Positions 8,652 through 17,382 of a DNA stretch of 64,000 nucleotides are shown piece by piece. The notes under the pieces were generated by a model. It worked only from the letters and a program-made list of their open reading frames with translations. It was not told the DNA's origin and did not search any database. The stretch covers positions 496,001 to 560,000 of the forward strand of contig NZ_WKJK01000002.1 in NCBI RefSeq assembly GCF_009674535.1. Reading direction: 5' to 3'. Both the position numbers and the translations under genes were made by a program. The stretch comes from Duganella guangzhouensis (GTDB lineage Bacteria > Pseudomonadota > Gammaproteobacteria > Burkholderiales > Burkholderiaceae_D). The stretch's first letter is position 1. Every line of letters starts with the position of its first letter.

Positions 8652-9527
8652 TTACAGCACGCCGGCTTCGCGCAGGGCCGAGCGGACGGTCTCATGGTAA
8701 CCATCGGCCAGCGGGACCAGCGGCAGGCGGATGCCGGCCGGCATTTTGCCCATTTCCGCCAACGCCCACTTGACCGGCACCGGATTCGGTTCAACGAACA
8801 GTTTCTGGTGCAGCGGGAAGACCTTGTTGTTCAGCTCGACGGCGGTGGCGATGTCGCCCGCCATCGCCGCGCGGCACATGTCGGCCATGGCGCGCGGGGC
8901 GACATTGGCGGTCACGGAAATGTTGCCGGCGCCGCCGGCCAGCATCAGCGCCAGCGCGGTCGGATCGTCGCCCGAATAGACGGCGAATTCCTTCGACACC
9001 ATACGCAGCAGGTCGTAGCCGCGGCCGATGTTGCCGGTCGCATCTTTGACGCCGATGATGTTTTTGACGCCAGACAGACGCAGGATGGTCTCGTTGCTCA
9101 TGTCGGCCACGGTACGGCCAGGCACGTTGTACAGAATGATCGGCAGATCCACCGCTTCGGCAATCGCCTTGAAGTGCTGGTACATGCCTTCCTGGGTAGG
9201 ACGGTTGTAGTAAGGAACCACTTGCAGCGTAGCATCGGCACCCGCATCCTTGGCGTAGCGGGTCAGCTTGATGGCTTCGGCAGTCGAATTGGCGCCGGCG
9301 CCGGCGATGACCGGGATGCGGCCATTGACGTGGGCCACGGCGGCCTTGATCAGCGCGCAGTGCTCTTCCACGCTGACGGTGGCCGATTCGCCGGTGGTGC
9401 CCACGATCACGATACTGTCCGTGCCTTCGGCGATGTGCCAGTCGATCAGCTGATTCAAACCCGCATAGTCCAGACTGCCGTCGGCGTGCATGGGGGTGAC
9501 AATTGCTACGATGCTGCCCTTAATCAT
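8652..9527 (-). CDS. dapA: 4-hydroxy-tetrahydrodipicolinate synthase
   Basis: DapA condenses pyruvate with aspartate semialdehyde, the first committed step to lysine and diaminopimelate. The 291-aa TIM barrel shows the family residues: the VGTTGES substrate loop, Tyr in LYNVPGRT, the Schiff-base Lys in [11 protein letters not shown] (about residue 161), and YSGDDPTAL. Length equals E. coli DapA. It sits directly upstream of bamC, the same dapA-bamC order as in E. coli, and downstream of a methyltransferase and trpS. Confidence 0.97.
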   Translation of the reverse strand: MIKGSIVAIVTPMHADGSLDYAGLNQLIDWHIAEGTDSIVIVGTTGESATVSVEEHCALIKAAVAHVNGRIPVIAGAGANSTAEAIKLTRYAKDAGADATLQVVPYYNRPTQEGMYQHFKAIAEAVDLPIILYNVPGRTVADMSNETILRLSGVKNIIGVKDATGNIGRGYDLLRMVSKEFAVYSGDDPTALALMLAGGAGNISVTANVAPRAMADMCRAAMAGDIATAVELNNKVFPLHQKLFVEPNPVPVKWALAEMGKMPAGIRLPLVPLADGYHETVRSALREAGVL

Positions 9528-9611
9528 AGGAAATCACTGCGTAAAGTATTAAAACAACGATTGTAGTCGATAGGTCGGGCCCGTGGTGCATTCGGCTCGA
9601 CAAATCGGCGC

Positions 9612-10160
9612 TCAAAATGGCGGTAATAGAGCCGCTTCTCGGGGAAATTCCGGCTTTACCGCGCACAGTCGTTGCACCATGGCAGCTTTTGGCGCTGTAA
9701 TCACCCCATCCTCGAAGGCTACCACACGCAGACCATGCTGCTGGGCAATTTCCAGCAGTTCACCGGGTTGTAGCAGGAAGGCCGGATTTGACGGTTTGCC
9801 GAACTGGGCGTTACCGTCCGCGAAGGTTTCGTAAATCAGCACGCCGTTCGGCGCCAGGCTGGCCAGCATGCCGGCAAATAGCGGCCGATGCAGGTAGTTT
9901 GTGACCACGATGCCGGCAAAACGGTGCGGGCCGAACGGCCAGGCGGCGCCCTCCTGCTCCAGGTCGATGGCGCTGGTGGTGATGCCGAGGCCGGCCGTGG
10001 CGGCCAGCGCCGCCGGATCACGGTCGACCGCCACCACCTCGTGGCCCAGCGCCGCCAGATGGCGCGAATGGCGGCCGTTGCCGCAAGCCAGGTCCAGCAC
10101 CGCGCCGCCTGGCACCAATGGTGCATACCGCTGCACCCAGGGAGAAATCTGATCGTTCAT
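9612..10160 (-). CDS. Class I SAM-dependent methyltransferase
   Basis: A 182-aa Rossmann-fold methyltransferase with motif I VLDLACGNGRHSRHL (about 21-35), the acidic residue ending strand 2 in VVAVDRDP, and ITAPKAAMVQRLCAV at the end. It resembles the small TehB-like methyltransferases; the substrate is unknown. It lies between trpS (19 bases upstream on this strand) and dapA, a conserved betaproteobacterial order in my memory, and may be read with trpS. Confidence 0.85.
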   Translation of the reverse strand: MNDQISPWVQRYAPLVPGGAVLDLACGNGRHSRHLAALGHEVVAVDRDPAALAATAGLGITTSAIDLEQEGAAWPFGPHRFAGIVVTNYLHRPLFAGMLASLAPNGVLIYETFADGNAQFGKPSNPAFLLQPGELLEIAQQHGLRVVAFEDGVITAPKAAMVQRLCAVKPEFPREAALLPPF

Positions 10161-10179
10161 GGTTTTTACCCGGATTTAC

Positions 10180-11382
10180 TTAGCTATAGGCCAAACCCAT
10201 GGCCTCGCGCACGTCGCGCATGGTTTCCAGCGCCAGCCTGCGCGCCGCGTCATTGCCGTCGGCCACGATGGCGCGCACCAGCGACGGATCGTCCAGATAC
10301 GGCTGGGCGCGCTCGTGCATGGGTTCCTGTTCCTTGATGATGGCGTCAATCACCGGCTGCTTGCACTCGATGCAGCCGATGCCGGCCGACGTGCAGCCCT
10401 TGACCACCCATTCCTGGGTCGCGGTGTCGGAATACACCTGGTGAAATTGCCAGACCGGGCAGCGCACAGGATCGCCGGCGTCGGTGCGGCGCACCCGCGC
10501 CGGGTCGGTCGGCATGGTGCGGATTTTCTTGTTGACCGACTCCTTGTCCTCGCGCAGCGCGATCGCATTGCCGTAGCTCTTGGACATCTTGCGGCCATCC
10601 AGCCCCGGCAGACGCGAGGCCTCGGTCAGGCGCGCCTGCGGCTCGACCAGGATCAGCTTGCGGCTGCCCTCCAGGTAGCCGAACAGGCGCTCGCGGTCGC
10701 CCATCGACAGGCTTTGGGCGTCGTCCAGCATGGCCTTGGCCTGCGCCAGCGCCTCGTCCTTGCCATCCTGCTGGTATTCGGTGCGCAGCTCGTTGTACAG
10801 CTTGGCGCGCTTGCTGCCCAGCTTTTTCACCGCATCCTGCGCCTTCTCCTCGAAGCCCTTTTCTTTGCCGTACAAATGATTAAAACGGCGCGCAATCTCG
10901 CGCATCATCTCGATGTGCGGCACCTGGTCCTCGCCTACCGGCACCTGGCTGGCGCGGTAGATCAGCACGTCCGCCGCCTGCAGCAGCGGATAGCCGAGGA
11001 AGCCGTAGGTTGCCAGGTCTTTATTGGCCAGATTGTCGATCTGGTCCTTGTAGGTCGGCACCCGCTCCAGCCAGCCCAGCGGTGTCGCCATCGACAGCAG
11101 CAGATGCAGCTCGGCGTGCTCGGGCACGCGCGACTGGATGAACAGCGTCGATTGCGAGGGGTCGACGCCGGCCGCCAGCCAGTCGACCAGCATGTCCCAG
11201 GTGCTGCGCTCGATGACACTGGGGTCATCGTAGTGCGTGGTCAGCGCGTGCCAGTCCGCCACGAAGAACAGGCATGGCAGCTCGGTCTGCATTTTGATCC
11301 AGTTTTTCAGGGCGCCATGGTAGTGGCCCAGGTGCATGGAACCGGTGGGACGCATGCCGGATACGACGCGATCGGGATACAT
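10180..11382 (-). CDS. trpS: Tryptophanyl-tRNA synthetase
   Basis: Charges tRNA-Trp. The 400-aa class I synthetase has the HIGH-type motif HLGHY (residues 17-21) and KMSKS in GRKMSKSYGN (about 264-268). Compared with the 334-aa E. coli enzyme it carries an insertion of about 60 residues (KEKGFEEKAQDAVKK to LEGSRKLILVEPQ) before KMSKS, as in other beta-proteobacterial versions I recall. A Cys-rich CTSAGIGCIECK lies near the C terminus. The site-2 protease gene ends 8 bases upstream, so the two are probably cotranscribed. Confidence 0.96.
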   Translation of the reverse strand: MYPDRVVSGMRPTGSMHLGHYHGALKNWIKMQTELPCLFFVADWHALTTHYDDPSVIERSTWDMLVDWLAAGVDPSQSTLFIQSRVPEHAELHLLLSMATPLGWLERVPTYKDQIDNLANKDLATYGFLGYPLLQAADVLIYRASQVPVGEDQVPHIEMMREIARRFNHLYGKEKGFEEKAQDAVKKLGSKRAKLYNELRTEYQQDGKDEALAQAKAMLDDAQSLSMGDRERLFGYLEGSRKLILVEPQARLTEASRLPGLDGRKMSKSYGNAIALREDKESVNKKIRTMPTDPARVRRTDAGDPVRCPVWQFHQVYSDTATQEWVVKGCTSAGIGCIECKQPVIDAIIKEQEPMHERAQPYLDDPSLVRAIVADGNDAARRLALETMRDVREAMGLAYS

Positions 11383-11390
11383 AGATAGGC

Positions 11391-12065
11391 TCAGCTAAAA
11401 AGGAGTTGCAATGGATAGACCATGATGTGCCAGATCTCGCCCAGCAAGTTCATGCCACCAAGCATGAAGCCATTCAGCAAGCCATACTGTATGGCCAACA
11501 CCAGACCGAAGAAAATGAACACGCCGTAGCGCTCGATACGGGCATACGGCCGAGCCAGCCACATCGGCAACAGGCCGGTGACGATGCGGCCGCCATCCAG
11601 CGGCGGCAGTGGGATCAGGTTGAAGATGCACATGGCGGCGTTCACCACATAGCCTGCATGCGCCATCTTGACGAAGAAATCCTCGCCGTCCAGGTTAAAC
11701 ACCTGCACCAGCACCACCCAGAACGCCATCCAGGCCAGGCCCATGAGGAAATTGGCGGCGGGACCGGCTGCGGCCACGAACGCCATCTGTTTTTTCGGGT
11801 TGCGCAGGCGGTCGAAATCGACCGGCACCGGCTTGGCAAAGCCCAGCGGCGGGGCTTGCAGCAGCCCCAGTATCAGCGGCAGCAGAATGGTACCGAACGG
11901 GTCAATATGCTTGAGCGGATTAATCGAAAGCCGGCCTTCATCGGCGGCGGTGGAGTCACCGAAGTAACGGGCGACATAACCATGTGCGGCTTCGTGCAGG
12001 GAGATTGCAAAAAGAACAGGAATGGCGAAGACCGTGGCGGTCCGAACAATGCTATCTATATCCAT
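11391..12065 (-). CDS. Site-2 protease family (M50) membrane metalloprotease
   Basis: A 224-aa polytopic membrane protein of the short M50 type. The zinc motif HEAAH lies near residues 23-27 (AISLHEAAHGYVARY) and the second ligand motif NLIPLPPLDGGRI near residue 160. About five or six transmembrane segments are visible. The start at 12065 is chosen because the open frame upstream is Arg/Ser-rich and unlike a membrane protein. It lies between the yciO-type gene and trpS. The substrate is unknown; it lacks the PDZ domain of RseP, so it is not the sigmaE protease. Confidence 0.9.
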   Translation of the reverse strand: MDIDSIVRTATVFAIPVLFAISLHEAAHGYVARYFGDSTAADEGRLSINPLKHIDPFGTILLPLILGLLQAPPLGFAKPVPVDFDRLRNPKKQMAFVAAAGPAANFLMGLAWMAFWVVLVQVFNLDGEDFFVKMAHAGYVVNAAMCIFNLIPLPPLDGGRIVTGLLPMWLARPYARIERYGVFIFFGLVLAIQYGLLNGFMLGGMNLLGEIWHIMVYPLQLLFS

Positions 12066-12144
12066 GGGCGGGATTCTACCAGAGGCGGTCGCGCTGCTTG
12101 CCGCGCGCCGTCGAAGGCCGGCGCGCTTGCCTTGTTGACGGGAT

Positions 12145-12768
12145 TCAGAGTCCGAATGCGGCTGCGTCGCCACGGCCCTGGCGTACCAGCACCGCTTCGT
12201 CGCCAGTCAGGTCGATGACGGTGGTCGGCTCCATGCTACAGGCGCCGCCGTCGATAATCAGTTCCAGTTGCTTGCCCAGGCGCGTACAGATTTCATCGGC
12301 GTCGTTCAGCGGCTCGTCTTCGTCCGGCATGATCAGCGTGCTGCCCAGCAGCGGCTGGTCCAGCTCGGCCAGCAAGGCGTTGATGATGGTGTCTTCCGGC
12401 ACCCGCAGGCCAATGGTCTTGCGCGAAGGATGGCTGAGCCGGCGCGGCACGCACTTGGTGGCTTCCAGAATGAAGGTGAACGGCCCCGGCGTCGCCGCTT
12501 TCAGCAGGCGGAACTGGCGGTTGTCGACGCGGGCGTAGACGCCCAGCTCGCTCAAGTCGCGGCACAGCAGCGTCAAATGGTGTTTTTCATCGATGCCGCG
12601 TATGCGGCGCAGGCGCTCGACCGCGCCCTTGTCGTCCAGGTGACAGACCAGCGCGTAGCAGGAATCGGTCGGCACGGCGACGATGCCGCCGCCGTGGATG
12701 ATTTGCGCCGCCTGCTTGATCAGGCGGGCTTGCGGGTTGACGGGGTGGACCTGGAAGAATTGGCTCAT
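12145..12768 (-). CDS. Sua5/YciO/YrdC family protein (YciO type)
   Basis: A 207-aa protein of the threonylcarbamoyl-AMP synthase fold. Family motifs are [17 protein letters not shown], the Lys/Arg-rich binding loop around [16 protein letters not shown], and [16 protein letters not shown]. Sequence and context fit the YciO branch (beside the PHP phosphatase and trpS), whose physiological role is less sure than TsaC, so the t6A function is not asserted. Its ATG overlaps the htpX stop as ATGA. Confidence 0.85.
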   Translation of the reverse strand: MSQFFQVHPVNPQARLIKQAAQIIHGGGIVAVPTDSCYALVCHLDDKGAVERLRRIRGIDEKHHLTLLCRDLSELGVYARVDNRQFRLLKAATPGPFTFILEATKCVPRRLSHPSRKTIGLRVPEDTIINALLAELDQPLLGSTLIMPDEDEPLNDADEICTRLGKQLELIIDGGACSMEPTTVIDLTGDEAVLVRQGRGDAAAFGL

Positions 12769-13655
12769 ACACCCGATTGTACGCTACGCAGCGCGGCGAT
12801 GCGCTGCTCGAACGGGGGATGGGTCGAGAACAGCGCGCCCCAGCCGCCGCCGTTGGTGATGCCGGACGCCGCGAACGACTGCGGCAGCGCGCCCGGCTCC
12901 ATGCCGTTCAGGCGCGCCAGCGCGTGCTGCATCGGCACGCTGCTGCCCAGCAGCTTGGCCGAGCCGGCGTCGGCGCGGAATTCGCGCTGACGCGAGAACC
13001 AGGCCACGATCAGCGACGCCAGCAGGCCGAACACGATCTCACAGACAAACACGGTAATCATGTAGCCGATGCCGGTGCCACGGCGCTCGCCGTCGCTGTT
13101 TTTATTCAGCATATTATCGACAAAGAAACCGACGATGCGCGCCAGGAACACCACAAAGGTATTGGTCACGCCCTGGATCAGGGTCATGGTCACCATGTCG
13201 CCGTTGGCGATGTGCGCCACCTCGTGGCCCAGCACCGCTTCCACCTCGTCGCGATTCATGCTGTCCAGCAGGCCGGTGGATACCGCCACCAGCGCCGAAT
13301 TCTTGAACGCGCCGGTGGCAAACGCATTCGGCTCGCCCGGGTAGATGGCCACTTCCGGCATGCCGATGCCGGCGCGCTCGGACAGCGCCTTGACGGTATT
13401 TACCAGCCACAGCTCATTGGCTGAAGAGGGATGATCGATCACCCGCGCGCCGGTCGACCATTTGGCCATCGGCTTGGAAATCAGCAGCGAGAAAATGGCG
13501 CCGGTAAAACCAACCACCAGCGAAAACGCAAGCAGACTGCCCAGCTGCAACTCACTGCCCGAGCCGGGACGGCCGATGCCCAGCAGCGACAGCACAATCG
13601 ACAACACCAGCATCACAGCCAGGTTGGTGGCGATAAACAGGACGATGCGTTTCAT
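12765..13655 (-). CDS. htpX: Membrane zinc protease HtpX
   Basis: HtpX is an M48 inner-membrane protease that degrades misfolded membrane proteins with FtsH. The 296-aa product has N-terminal membrane segments ([19 protein letters not shown] and a second near 40-58), the zinc site HEVAH in [14 protein letters not shown] (about 143-147), two further membrane segments around 160-215, and the third ligand in [12 protein letters not shown]. The SD GGAGG lies upstream. The yciO-type gene overlaps its stop by 4 bases, so translation is coupled. Confidence 0.96.
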   Translation of the reverse strand: MKRIVLFIATNLAVMLVLSIVLSLLGIGRPGSGSELQLGSLLAFSLVVGFTGAIFSLLISKPMAKWSTGARVIDHPSSANELWLVNTVKALSERAGIGMPEVAIYPGEPNAFATGAFKNSALVAVSTGLLDSMNRDEVEAVLGHEVAHIANGDMVTMTLIQGVTNTFVVFLARIVGFFVDNMLNKNSDGERRGTGIGYMITVFVCEIVFGLLASLIVAWFSRQREFRADAGSAKLLGSSVPMQHALARLNGMEPGALPQSFAASGITNGGGWGALFSTHPPFEQRIAALRSVQSGV

Positions 13656-13723
13656 GATTTCCCTCCGGAACAGCTAGTTTGCCGAAACCATAAGGTAAGA
13701 CTGCATCAACGCAAAATCAATAC

Positions 13724-13746
13724 GCGGCCGGACGGTAATCGGCCGC
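13724..13746 (-). terminator. Possible weak terminator after the PHP phosphatase gene
   Basis: Stem GCGGCCG / CGGCCGC with an interrupted T-rich stretch (TATTGATTTTG) downstream on the minus strand, between the PHP gene and htpX. Confidence 0.4.
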
Positions 13747-13751
13747 AGAAA

Positions 13752-14591
13752 TTACCACCAGTCGTGCCAGACCGGCGTCACATTGGCCGGCAGCGGCGGC
13801 AAGGCGGCAAAGTCGACCCGCGACTCGCCCGGCGCGTGAAAATCGGTGCCGCGCGAGGCCAGGAAGCCGTAATGGTTGGCCAGCTGCGCGTACACCGGAT
13901 ACTGGTCCGGCGTATGGCTGCCGGTCACCACCTCGATGGCGGTGCCGCCCAGCTGCTTGAATTCATCGAACAGCGCGCCTTGCGCCAGCTGGGTGAAGCG
14001 GTAACGGCCCGGATGGGCGATCACGGCGATACCACCGGCGTCGCGAATCCACTTGACCGACTGTTCCAGCGAGGCCCAGCAGTGGGCCACATAGCCGGGC
14101 TGGCCTTCGGACAGATATTTCTTGAACACCTCGCCGGTATTGGCACAGGCGCCGATTTCCACCAGATAGCGCGCGAAATGGGTGCGCGACATCAGGTCCG
14201 GATTGCCCACGTACTTGAGCGCGCCCTCGTAGGCTCCCTCGATGCCGACCAGCTCCAGCTGCTTGGCGATCTCGCGGCCTCGGTTGTCGCGGCCGGAACG
14301 GGTGGCGGCCAGGCCGTCCACCAGCGCGCGGTTGTGCTCATCGATCTGCAGACCGACGATGTGCACCGTCTCCTTGGCCCAGGTGATGGAAATCTCGACC
14401 CCGGTGACAAAGCGCATGCCCTGCGCCTCGGCGGCAGCGCGCGCGGCGGCAATGCCGCCGACTTCGTCGTGGTCGGTCAGCGCCCAGACATCGACACCCG
14501 CCTTGCGGGCGTACTCGGCCACGGCGGGTGGCGCCAGGACGCCGTCGGAAACGTTGGAGTGACAATGCAGATCGACTTTCATAGCACTCAT
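13752..14591 (-). CDS. PHP-domain phosphatase, RnnA/YciV type (3',5'-nucleoside bisphosphate phosphatase)
   Basis: A 279-aa PHP-superfamily phosphoesterase. Metal ligands are visible in VDLHCHSNVSDG (residues 6-17), LTDHDEVGG (about 38-46), IAVIAHPGRYR (about 190) and SRGTDFHAPGE (about 250). The family hydrolyses 3',5'-nucleoside bisphosphates and trims RNA 5' ends; E. coli YciV/RnnA is the closest known type. The ATG at 14591 overlaps the dehydratase stop as ATGA; an alternative in-frame ATG at 14582 is also plausible. Confidence 0.88.
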   Translation of the reverse strand: MSAMKVDLHCHSNVSDGVLAPPAVAEYARKAGVDVWALTDHDEVGGIAAARAAAEAQGMRFVTGVEISITWAKETVHIVGLQIDEHNRALVDGLAATRSGRDNRGREIAKQLELVGIEGAYEGALKYVGNPDLMSRTHFARYLVEIGACANTGEVFKKYLSEGQPGYVAHCWASLEQSVKWIRDAGGIAVIAHPGRYRFTQLAQGALFDEFKQLGGTAIEVVTGSHTPDQYPVYAQLANHYGFLASRGTDFHAPGESRVDFAALPPLPANVTPVWHDWW

Positions 14592-15625
14592 TGTACGCTG
14601 CCTTGCACCATTTCTGGCAAGGGTGCGTCAAACCCGGCGTCGCGCAGCCAGGCGCCGCGCGCCAGCAACTCGGCAAAGCGGGCCGGATCGATATTGGAAC
14701 CGCACACCAGCACGCCGACGCGCTTGCCCTGCAAGCGCTCGCGCAACGGTCCCAGCAAACCGGCGGTGGCCACCGCCGCCGCCGGCTCCGCCACCAGCTT
14801 GGCATCGCGGAACAGATGCAGCATGGCCAGGCAGATCTCATCGTCGCTCACCCGCACCACCTCGGTGACGAAGCGGCGGCACAGGTTGAAACTGTACGCC
14901 ATCGAATACGGCGCGCCCAGGCTGTCGGCCACGGTATCGATGCGCTCCAGCTGCAGCGGCGCGCCCTGCGCCAGGCTGCGGTGCATCAAATCGGCGCCGT
15001 AGGGCTCGACGCCATACACCGCGCACTGTGGATTCAGTTGACGCACTGCAGCGGCGATGCCGCCCAGCAAGCCGCCGCCACCGACCGGCACGATCACCGC
15101 ATCCAGCTCCGGCACCTGCTGCATCAGTTCCAGCCCGACGGTACCGGTGCCCTGCGCGGTCAGCGCGCCGTCATAGGGATGCAGCATGGTGCGGCCTTCG
15201 TCGCGCACCAGCTGGTCGCCGTGGGCGAAGGCGGCGTGCATATCGGCCTTCAGCACCACCTCGGCGCCATACTCGCGGCAGGCGAGCACGCGTTCCAGCA
15301 GTGCGTGTTGCGGCATCACCACCTTGGCGCTGCAGCCGGCCAGCCGCGCCGTATAGGCCGCTGCGATGGCGTGATTGCCGGCGCTGACCGCCACCACGCC
15401 ACGGGCGCGCGCCGCCGGAGTCATCGCCTCGATGTTGTTGAGTGCGCCGCGCAGCTTGAAGGTGCCGGTCTTCTGGAACAGCTCCAGCTTGAGCCAGACT
15501 TCGGTATTCGGGAATTGCTGCTCGATGATGCCGGTCTGCCAGCGCCATACGGGCGTGGTCAGGACTTTGCCTTGCAGGCGTTCAGCGGTGGCGCGGATGT
15601 CGGACAGGGTGGGATAAGGCGTCAT
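14588..15625 (-). CDS. PLP-dependent threonine/serine dehydratase
   Basis: A 345-aa fold-type II enzyme that deaminates threonine (or serine) to the 2-oxo acid; from threonine this gives 2-oxobutyrate for isoleucine. The PLP lysine is Lys57 in GTFKLRGALNN; the substrate loop SAGNHAIAAAY (about 82-92) and phosphate-binding GGGGLLGGIAAAV (about 178-190) follow. It lacks the C-terminal ACT regulatory domains of full-length IlvA (about 510 aa), so allosteric control by isoleucine is not expected. SD GGAG lies 5 bases before the ATG. Upstream is an Ile-rich leader ORF whose Ile run can pair with this SD, implying control by Ile-tRNA supply and a biosynthetic role. Confidence 0.88.
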   Translation of the reverse strand: MTPYPTLSDIRATAERLQGKVLTTPVWRWQTGIIEQQFPNTEVWLKLELFQKTGTFKLRGALNNIEAMTPAARARGVVAVSAGNHAIAAAYTARLAGCSAKVVMPQHALLERVLACREYGAEVVLKADMHAAFAHGDQLVRDEGRTMLHPYDGALTAQGTGTVGLELMQQVPELDAVIVPVGGGGLLGGIAAAVRQLNPQCAVYGVEPYGADLMHRSLAQGAPLQLERIDTVADSLGAPYSMAYSFNLCRRFVTEVVRVSDDEICLAMLHLFRDAKLVAEPAAAVATAGLLGPLRERLQGKRVGVLVCGSNIDPARFAELLARGAWLRDAGFDAPLPEMVQGSVQ

Positions 15626-15630
15626 GGGTG

Positions 15631-15736
15631 CTCCATCAATAATTATTCAAAGGGGAATACGCGTGCGATCCGGGGCGCCGAGCACCGGCGCACAGCCGCA
15701 GCTCAGCGACCCTGAATAATTCGAATAATGATGGAG
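15631..15736 (-). promoter_or_regulatory. Candidate isoleucine-responsive leader RNA with anti-SD pairing
   Basis: On the minus-strand RNA the Ile-codon run of the leader ORF (15736-15714) is complementary to the dehydratase initiation region (15648-15631). CUCCAUCA pairs with UGAUGGAG (8 bp, covering the GGAG SD), and AAUUAUUC pairs with GAAUAAUU (8 bp), with a 7/2-base internal loop between. The roughly 65-base loop holds a G+C hairpin GCGCCG-GTGCT-CGGCGC (15675-15691). The inference is that a ribosome stalled at Ile codons exposes the SD, while a completed leader lets it be masked. No T-run is present, so control would be at translation. Confidence 0.55.
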
Positions 15737-15804
15737 CGCGCGCCACCGGCAGCGGCCTGGGCGGCGCTGATGCGATGAATAGTGGTGGCGCGGTAAGAAA
15801 TCAT
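15703..15804 (-). CDS. Isoleucine-rich leader peptide, 33 aa
   Basis: Reads MISYRATTIHRISAAQAAAG then GARSIIIRIIQGR and stop. Seven non-initiator... in total eight of 33 residues are Ile, with five in a six-codon window (ATC ATT ATT CGA ATT ATT) just before the stop; two Thr precede an Ile. This is the layout of amino-acid-biosynthesis leader peptides. It ends 77 bases before the dehydratase ATG. A TATGAT box at 15811-15816 would place the start site at or near the leader ATG, so it may be leaderless; a GAGG 12 bases upstream is the only SD-like sequence. Confidence 0.6.
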   Translation of the reverse strand: MISYRATTIHRISAAQAAAGGARSIIIRIIQGR

Positions 15805-15810
15805 GTCTGA

Positions 15811-15816
15811 ATCATA
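15811..15816 (-). promoter_or_regulatory. Candidate -10 for the leader-dehydratase transcript
   Basis: TATGAT on the minus strand, between the stop of the alpha/beta hydrolase gene and the leader ATG. No good -35 is seen, so the call is tentative. Confidence 0.35.
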
Positions 15817-15822
15817 CCTCGG

Positions 15823-16704
15823 CTAGGCGAGGAAGTCTTCTATCATTTTCGCCAGCTCGGCGGGCTGATCGTGGTGCAGCATATGGCCGGCGTCATACAG
15901 CATTTTCTTGGTGACATCGCGCAGATGGCCGAGGCGGCGCTCCAGCTCGACGCGGCCGGCCGGCTTGGCGCCCATCCAGTCCCACATATTGGTGTGGTCG
16001 GCCTCCACCCACAGCACCGGTGCCGTGATCGCCTGCCAGCACGCCATCACATCATCGACCTGATATGGCAGCGGGCTGGCCTGCTTGTGCACCGGATCGC
16101 CCAGGATTTCCCACTCGCCGGCCGCGTTCTGTTCCGACCAGTGCTGGGCCAGGAAGGCGGCCTTGTCGTCGCTCAGGCGCGGATTGGTCTTTTGCAGACG
16201 GGCGGCGACGGCGGCCTGAGTCGGATAGCCGCGCATTTCCGGCGGTGCCAGCAGGCTGTCCATCCACTTGGCGTAGCGGCCCGGCGCCTGCTCCGGTTTG
16301 GAGCCTTTGAGGCCGGCGCCCTCCAGATTGATCAGCTTGCGGATGCGCTCGGGGCGCGCGCCGGCATACAGGCCGACGATGTTGCCGCCCATGCTATGCC
16401 CCAGCAGATAGACCGCCTGATCCGGCGAATAATGGCGCAGGATCGCGTCCAGATCGGCCAGGTAGTCGGGGAACCAGTAAGTATCCAGGCCATTGCGCTG
16501 CGACAGGCCGAAACCGCGCCAGTCCGGCGCGATCACATGCCAGTCGCCCTTCAGCTCGTCGACCACGAACTGGAACGAGGCGCCGACATCCATCCAGCCG
16601 TGCATCATGAACAGCTTGGGCGCGCCCTCCCTGCCCCAGTGGCGGACATGGCAGCGCAGGCCACGGATGGTCAGGAATTCGGAACGGGACGGAGTGTGTG
16701 TCAT
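15823..16704 (-). CDS. Alpha/beta hydrolase
   Basis: A 293-aa alpha/beta-hydrolase. The oxyanion region FMMHGWMDVG (about 33-42), the nucleophile elbow GHSMGGN (Ser near 105), an acid in LWVEADHTNMW and the His in YDAGHMLHHDQP near the end form the expected triad. The start at 16704 is chosen since the upstream extension contains no family sequence and AAGG lies about 11 bases before this ATG. The substrate is unknown. It is divergent from the gamma-carbonic anhydrase gene at 16854. Confidence 0.88.
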   Translation of the reverse strand: MTHTPSRSEFLTIRGLRCHVRHWGREGAPKLFMMHGWMDVGASFQFVVDELKGDWHVIAPDWRGFGLSQRNGLDTYWFPDYLADLDAILRHYSPDQAVYLLGHSMGGNIVGLYAGARPERIRKLINLEGAGLKGSKPEQAPGRYAKWMDSLLAPPEMRGYPTQAAVAARLQKTNPRLSDDKAAFLAQHWSEQNAAGEWEILGDPVHKQASPLPYQVDDVMACWQAITAPVLWVEADHTNMWDWMGAKPAGRVELERRLGHLRDVTKKMLYDAGHMLHHDQPAELAKMIEDFLA

Positions 16705-16853
16705 GATGCGATCTACCTTGAAATTAACAGGGCCGGCGCCATATCCTAACCTTCGCGGCTGCCAGGCAAAATAATAGCACGACCGTTCGATAGCTGGGCA
16801 AACTAAAAGCCAGCGTAAAATAGCGCCATCCCACCGCACTCAACCAGGCCTCC

Positions 16854-17378
16854 ATGTCTATTTATCAACTGGGCGATCACACGCCCGAGATTGCCGCATC
16901 GTCATTTGTTGCCGATACTGCCACTGTGATTGGCAAGGTCAGCCTGCACGAACATAGCTCGGTATGGTTTGGCGCCACGCTGCGCGGCGACAACGAACGG
17001 ATTACCATCGGTGAAAACAGCAATGTACAGGAAGGCACGGTCATGCACACCGACATGGGCTATCCGCTGACCGTCGGGCGCAACGTCACCATCGGCCACC
17101 AGGCCATGCTGCATGGCTGCACTATCGGCGACGGCGCGCTGGTCGGCATTCAGGCCGTGATCCTGAATGGCGCCAAAATCGGCAAAGGCTGCCTGGTTGG
17201 GGCCGGCGCGCTGGTCACCGAGGGCAAGGAATTCCCCGACCACTCGCTGATCATCGGCGCCCCGGCCAAGGTCGCACGCGCGCTGACGCCGGAGGAAGTC
17301 GCCGCCCTGCAAGGCAGCGCCGACAGCTATGTCAAACGCGGCCAACTGTTCAAGACGCAACTCAAAAAGATTGGATAA
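16854..17378 (+). CDS. Gamma-class carbonic anhydrase family protein
   Basis: A 174-aa left-handed beta-helix protein of hexapeptide repeats ([34 protein letters not shown]). The three zinc His ligands fit the positions in [17 protein letters not shown]. Members form trimers and are often annotated YrdA/PaaY-like; real carbonic-anhydrase activity varies. hslO starts 4 bases after its stop, so the two are cotranscribed. A second paralogue lies at 27712-28242. Confidence 0.9.
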   Translation: MSIYQLGDHTPEIAASSFVADTATVIGKVSLHEHSSVWFGATLRGDNERITIGENSNVQEGTVMHTDMGYPLTVGRNVTIGHQAMLHGCTIGDGALVGIQAVILNGAKIGKGCLVGAGALVTEGKEFPDHSLIIGAPAKVARALTPEEVAALQGSADSYVKRGQLFKTQLKKIG

Positions 17379-17382
17379 AACA

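Noticed and set aside
15663-15693. Intrinsic terminator in the Ile leader
   Set aside because: The G+C hairpin is good but no T-run follows on the transcribed strand, so a transcription attenuator is not supported; translational control is preferred.
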